From Letharia columbiana (Eukaryota; Ascomycota; Lecanoromycetes; Lecanorales; Parmeliaceae), in the NCBI RefSeq assembly GCF_014066305.1, contig NW_023501096.1:248001-312000 (forward strand): a DNA stretch of 64,000 nucleotides. The letters are read 5' to 3'. Positions within the stretch are counted from its first letter, which is position 1; the number at the start of each line of letters is the position of its first letter. The position numbers and the translations under genes are program-made. The notes below the pieces were generated by a model that saw nothing but the letters and a program-made list of their open reading frames with translations, was not told the origin of the DNA and ran no database searches. Below are positions 57,798-64,000 of this stretch, piece by piece.

Positions 57798-59051
57798 ATG
57801 GCTCCATCACGAAAGGCATCTGTTCAAAAAGAGGGTCGAGTGACACGCACTCCACCAGAGACCCCTCGCAACGCAATGCAATCGAGGAACAGGTCAGCAA
57901 GCCCACCAATTCAGCCTACACCAACTCGGATTCGTGATGAGCCACCAGCGCGATCAACCCGATCTTGGGTATCGGCTCCTCCAGTCTCAAACATCAAGCC
58001 AACCGCCAGCCAGAGGGTCCCCATCGGCTGCCCCGTCGTCGCCTGCCGGGCGTCAACGGTGCATCAGCACCTTCCACAAATGCAGTACTATCATCCGCAT
58101 CCGGGCAGGGCGGTTCACTACCATGGCTATGGGAACTCCAGCCGCGATGCGTCTTCTCGGCCAAGCCTGGTCGTCAGCCCTGGAATAGCGAGGCAGGCCC
58201 AAAGCACAACCCGGCCTGGACCCGAGGTTGCTAAGGATGAGGTGGTAGCAGAGCAAAACGGCGAGAAGCAGGGCGCTAGTATGTCTGATGTTGAGTTTGC
58301 CGAAGAGCAAGCGGCGTCGAGAGAGGTGGATGATCTCCAAGACGCAACAACATTGGACGGTCCTGCCGTTGAGCCTTCGCTCCAAGACCACCAAAGGGCG
58401 ATGCAACAAGAGAATACTTTTCTCGACGGAGACGAACGAGAGATCTCCCCCAGCGCTAATGCCTTGCCAATATCGCATTCACCATCTGTAGGATTGGACC
58501 TGGACGTTGATCAAGAATCTATCCGGGATGTCGATGGCATGCAGCACTTGCTTCCAGTGCAAATCCGAGATCTGGCCCACGACGAGAGCACGACGAGTCT
58601 TCTCCAAGCTCCGATGACTCCGCCGCCGAGCTCCCCGGTGGCGGCCGACGAAGCCCCTTTCACTCAGGATTCCAACGGATCATCAGAACAGCAGGAACAG
58701 CGACAATCAGCGGCGTCGTCAGCACCACGAATGGGATTCGGCAACTCCCTGCCTGGTCAAGAGCCCGAGGAAAGCGTCCCTGATCATCCTACCCCCCACA
58801 TCCACACCTACGACGAGCTGATCCGACCTTTCATCGACCCGACCCTCCCGCCAGCTCCAGGCATGGCCGAAATCACCCGCATACTCCAGGAATACCAAAG
58901 CCTAGCGGACCCCTCCTACCGCCCTGGTGCAGACGAGGAAGACCCGGATCTACCATCCCGGATGATGCGCTCGCCGGTCACGGAGTACATACGGCAATTC
59001 GAAGACGGGGCTGAAGAGGAAATCGACTGGGAGACGCACATGTGGCAGTGA
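57798..59051 (+). CDS. Disordered acidic hypothetical protein (417 aa)
   Basis: Long single-exon frame from ATG 57798. The first 60 residues are basic and Pro/Arg/Ser-rich (MAPSRKASVQKEGRVTRTPP), the middle is acidic (GASMSDVEFAEEQAASREVD), and the C-terminus looks more ordered (HTYDELIRPFIDPTLPPAPG, MAEITRILQEYQSLADPSYR, EDGAEEEIDWETHMW). There is no membrane helix or known domain. Between about 57950 and 58130 the other two plus-strand frames look at least as protein-like as this one, which may reflect compensating indels or an unseen intron. The 3' two thirds are convincing coding sequence. Confidence 0.55.
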   Translation: MAPSRKASVQKEGRVTRTPPETPRNAMQSRNRSASPPIQPTPTRIRDEPPARSTRSWVSAPPVSNIKPTASQRVPIGCPVVACRASTVHQHLPQMQYYHPHPGRAVHYHGYGNSSRDASSRPSLVVSPGIARQAQSTTRPGPEVAKDEVVAEQNGEKQGASMSDVEFAEEQAASREVDDLQDATTLDGPAVEPSLQDHQRAMQQENTFLDGDEREISPSANALPISHSPSVGLDLDVDQESIRDVDGMQHLLPVQIRDLAHDESTTSLLQAPMTPPPSSPVAADEAPFTQDSNGSSEQQEQRQSAASSAPRMGFGNSLPGQEPEESVPDHPTPHIHTYDELIRPFIDPTLPPAPGMAEITRILQEYQSLADPSYRPGADEEDPDLPSRMMRSPVTEYIRQFEDGAEEEIDWETHMWQ

Positions 59052-61052
59052 CAACGGACCGTGCGTATGCGACAATGTCTGAGAATTGGTGTTGGTCATC
59101 TGAGGAGGCGGGAACAACGGAGGTAGAGACTCAATGACGGATTTGAGGCGATTGTGGATAGACTGTCTTTGATCGTTCACGCAGTATGTATAGAGGGCGT
59201 ATTGAAATTCGCGCCTCGTTTGCTTACTCTTTTCGCTTTTCTAGTCCGACGTCGACGCTGCGTTGATCGACATGAGGACAGCATTGCAGTGGGAAGAGTG
59301 AGCCAAAAAGGGGAGAAGGAACGAAGAGTTCGAAAATAATAACCCTTTCTCATAACGCACTCATATGATAAAGCTTGTGAGATCCGGATCGAATCTTGTC
59401 TCCGTTCCTTCCCTTTTGAGCCAACAACAAAGTGTGGTATTCCCATTGTCGACATACTGCCGTGCAAGAGCCAGTCAGTCACTGTTTAACTTTCGCCACT
59501 CCTTTCTGTATAATCAGTTCTCTCCAGTACTCCGTCACCAAATCCATACAAAGTGTCCAAAAACGTCAACCACCCCAACGACACTCAAAATTCTCTCTCG
59601 ATCTTTTGCCAAACTCTGAATACATACCGCAAATGACAGACCCTTCCGTACATTTTGCATTGTCTTTGTTTTCATGGCACTTATACAAACAAACAAACAA
59701 TCAAACAATCAAACATAACCGTGGCCTCCCTTCTTTACACAACATCGGAACGACGAAAAGAATAGCTTTATTTCTAAATCAAGGCTGAAGTAATTTGATG
59801 CCAGATGTTGCTTATCTTATGAGGAGGATGATATTTTAACACACAACTTCGACACTTTCGCAGAGTTCCCATCCTCAGAGCTTCCTCCTCCTCCTCCCCT
59901 CCCCTCCCCCCATCCTCCATCCCCATCCCTCCCCACCTCCCCTCCCCATCCCCATCCCCATCCCCATCCCCATCCCCATCCCCATCCCCATCCCCCAACC
60001 CCCAACCCCCTCACCCTCACCCCCTCACCCCCTCACCCTCACCCCCCCGCCGAAACCCAAGCAAACAAACCCCACAAACCAATCTCCCCACCAAACCAAG
60101 CATCCGTCAAAAAAGATTCCCAACCTTTCACTCCCCGCACCGCACCGCACCCCACCCCACCGAAACAAAACAAAACAAAACAAAACAAAACAAAACAAAA
60201 CAAACAAGCAAGAAAGAAAGAACAACGAGCCCCGAAACGCCTATCCGGGACCATCGACACGATCACATCGTGCCTCGATGCCTGCCGGCTTTAGGGGACC
60301 CGTGGAAGTGATGAATCACGGGCGCTGATTCGACGCAGGCGGCCGATTGTTGGTTGGAGGGGTAGTGGGTGGGATGCGCCAAAAAGGGGGGGGGGGGGGG
60401 ATGGAAGAGGGAAAAGGAAAGAGAGAAAAAGGAGGAGAGAAAAAGAAGGAGAGAAAAAAAAAGAAAGAAAAAAAAGGTGGCAGTGGAAGCAGGTGCAGAT
60501 CGTGAAAAGATCAAGGAGATCAAACATCGAAGGGTGTTTAGTGCGCGGACTTGGAATGGGGTTTTTAAATTTCGAGTATGAACAAGAACGCTTCGGGGTA
60601 TGGTGCTCTGACTCGGCGCGAGGGGCGAAAACAAAAGAGTCACGGCGCCATCTGGCGGCGTGCCTGCTACAAGTAGCCATCTCACGTGCCAAGTCCTCTT
60701 TCGCAACAGTGTGCCCAGCGCTCAGCCGTGAGTTGCAACTCAGGCCTAATGCACATCATGGATCGAGATAGGGATGCTGGCGGAAGCCCGCTACAAGAGA
60801 AAATGTATGTGAGATGTCTATCCACTATGTGCAGCTTGAATATGATACAAAAAGGGTATCCACCAATCCTACCCAGGGGGGAAATAGCTCCCAAAAGATA
60901 CGCCACTCGTTTCCACCCTTGCATCAGGGTATCATCATCTTCACATCTTGTACGTGACCTCGTGAATTGTGATGTCGCTAAAAGATAAGATCAACGACAT
61001 GATCCTAGCACGTTCAAACCCCCTTAGGAAACTGTGAAGTGAAAAAGCCATG
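59052..61052. other. Low-complexity intergenic region
   Basis: 2 kb without a supported gene. It holds a (CCCCAT)n array near 59944-59995, C-rich DNA to 60050, an (AAAAC)n run near 60163-60204, G15 at 60386-60400 and a (GA)-rich purine tract to about 60480. These runs produce long spurious frames on both strands. Confidence 0.6.
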
Positions 61053-62850
<1,798 letters not shown>

Positions 62851-63323
62851 GGCGACTTGAAAGGAAGGTATGGCCGATGAAGTTCAGGTTGAATGAAGAA
62901 GAGATACAAAGCGCATTGTTTGCAGAAGATGGAGGTGAAGGAACATTGAATTCAACGTGAGAATAGAAAGATATGTATGGACTTGGCAGGTTTACGTTTG
63001 ATGACGCTGACAGTGCTCATCTTTGGCGCGTCTTCGGCCGTCTCGGCTGGGCATAGCGTCATCCTTCCGGGGGGCTTAGTCCGGGAATGTCGGCGATTTC
63101 TTCACACTTGACCTATTCCGGATCAATGATGACAATCTCTTTGCTATGCTGATTGGCTCGCTAAGATCAGCTATCCGGAATACGACATGTTGACTATCGT
63201 CCTGCTAAGCACCAATGTCTACCTATCTAAGATAGTGTCTACAGTCCTAAGTCTCAGAACATAATTCACAATGCTCCATGTCCCTCAAAGACACCGCTTT
63301 TGACCAACAATGAGGGTGTACTT

Positions 63324-64000
63324 TCAGAGCAATGCCGTAGACGAAGTCTGTGGTCCTAGAGGCGATGCCGACACTGAAAGCACTGTAGCCCTCGGCGCCA
63401 ACTGTAACGATACGACGTCCGCATCCTCGTCTTCTTTCACAGCTTCGGTCCCATTTTCCATAGCTCCAGCCGCGTTGTCTGCCACCGTCCTATCTTCCGC
63501 AAGCGTGGCCCCATTCTGCACAGGCGTCATGCTTCCCAAAGGAGTCGGACCCCCGCCGGGCTGACGATGCCGCAGGTTCGCAAGAGGTGCGAGCTCAAGT
63601 GCACTAACGTTTCTAGAAAATGTCACGACATGTTCTGCTGTCCGGAAGGTCGATATATTCTCCCCACTGTCCTGGCTACCGTTTGAAGTTGCTGCTTTCC
63701 GCGCAGTCATGCTCTTGTTCATAAAGACCCAGACCGTGGGATGCGCTTCGAACATTCCGTCGATATCTTCAAGAGAGCGTCCTGCGGTTTCGGGGTAGAA
63801 CAGGTAGATAATTGGCACCATTAGGCCGTTGAGGACGGTCCAAATGACGTAGAATTGTGATCCAAGGCTTGCGATGCCTAACGGGGTAACGAAAACCACA
63901 CCGAAGTTGATGAGCCAATTGGTGGCAACTCCATACGACATGCCGGAGATACGGTTCTGGGTGCTGTTGATCTCCGTAGGGTAAAGCCATGACACGCCTT
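63324..64000 (-). CDS. MFS sugar transporter, C-terminal part (runs off the window)
   Basis: Partial gene: the frame is open to the window edge and the start lies beyond 64000. It covers the last helices of a sugar-porter MFS protein: SWLYPTEINSTQNRISGMSY, INFGVVFVTPLGIASLGSQF, and YVIWTVLNGLMVPIIYLFYP followed by the family motif PETAGRSLEDIDGMFEAHP. YPTEI and PETxGRSLEDID are the usual signatures at the end of helix 10 and after helix 12. The cytosolic tail is unusually long (about 140 residues), Ser/Ala/Glu-rich and ending PLGPQTSSTALL. The substrate (hexose, lactose or other) cannot be told from this part. Confidence 0.9.
   Translation of the reverse strand, partial: GVSWLYPTEINSTQNRISGMSYGVATNWLINFGVVFVTPLGIASLGSQFYVIWTVLNGLMVPIIYLFYPETAGRSLEDIDGMFEAHPTVWVFMNKSMTARKAATSNGSQDSGENISTFRTAEHVVTFSRNVSALELAPLANLRHRQPGGGPTPLGSMTPVQNGATLAEDRTVADNAAGAMENGTEAVKEDEDADVVSLQLAPRATVLSVSASPLGPQTSSTALL

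Noticed and set aside
59774..60266. Gly/Asp- and Phe/Leu-rich minus-strand frames
   Set aside because: Translations of the (CCCCAT)n and (AAAAC)n runs.

Overview
The window is nuclear DNA of a filamentous ascomycete (Pezizomycotina). The evidence is: many genes split by short GT-AG introns of about 50 bp with CTRAC-like branch points; fungal protein families (Atg22, a Grg1-type glucose-repressible protein, a TDT dicarboxylate/anion transporter, a fungal rhodopsin-domain membrane protein, a MARVEL-like four-helix protein); TATA boxes; and abundant simple repeats. A member of the Dothideomycetes is my inference, not something the sequence proves. No tRNA, rRNA, CRISPR or intact transposon was recognised.

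Layout. 0-9.9 kb is core: an orphan protein, an RBR ubiquitin ligase, a beta-carbonic anhydrase and a convergent TDT transporter. 9.9-16 kb is gene-poor, with decayed direct repeats and a diverged minisatellite. 16-18.6 kb holds an Atg22-type vacuolar effluxer. 19.4-23.2 kb holds a decayed membrane-protein gene followed by poly(A) tracts. 23.6-28.2 kb is core again: a zinc-ribbon/RING-like protein, a xanthine phosphoribosyltransferase, Grg1 and a MARVEL-like protein. 28.3-31.9 kb is nearly empty.

31.9-45.2 kb is the accessory heart of the window. It holds a tandem trio of small paralogues sharing a KLWVWE-type motif and one intron position. It also holds at least six dispersed members of a second unknown family (TFPIMV...PVVV...LRLLKxRxGVD), some intact and some decaying. 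Minus-strand genes interleaved with these include two orphans and a secreted protein built from two copies of one cysteine-containing domain. 45.2-49.2 kb is mostly empty and ends in a 0.5-kb (TCCA)n array. 49.2-54.3 kb carries a secreted type-B carboxylesterase and a rhodopsin-domain membrane protein, followed by a 171-bp direct repeat. 57.8-64 kb carries a disordered protein, a PA-type transmembrane RING-H2 ligase and the C-terminal part of an MFS sugar transporter that runs off the edge.

No metabolic gene cluster is evident. The core genes are independent housekeeping functions (ubiquitin transfer, CO2/bicarbonate, organic-acid transport, purine salvage, vacuolar efflux). Most intron joins given here were deduced by hand from splice consensus and reading-frame phase. 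RNA-seq would confirm them.
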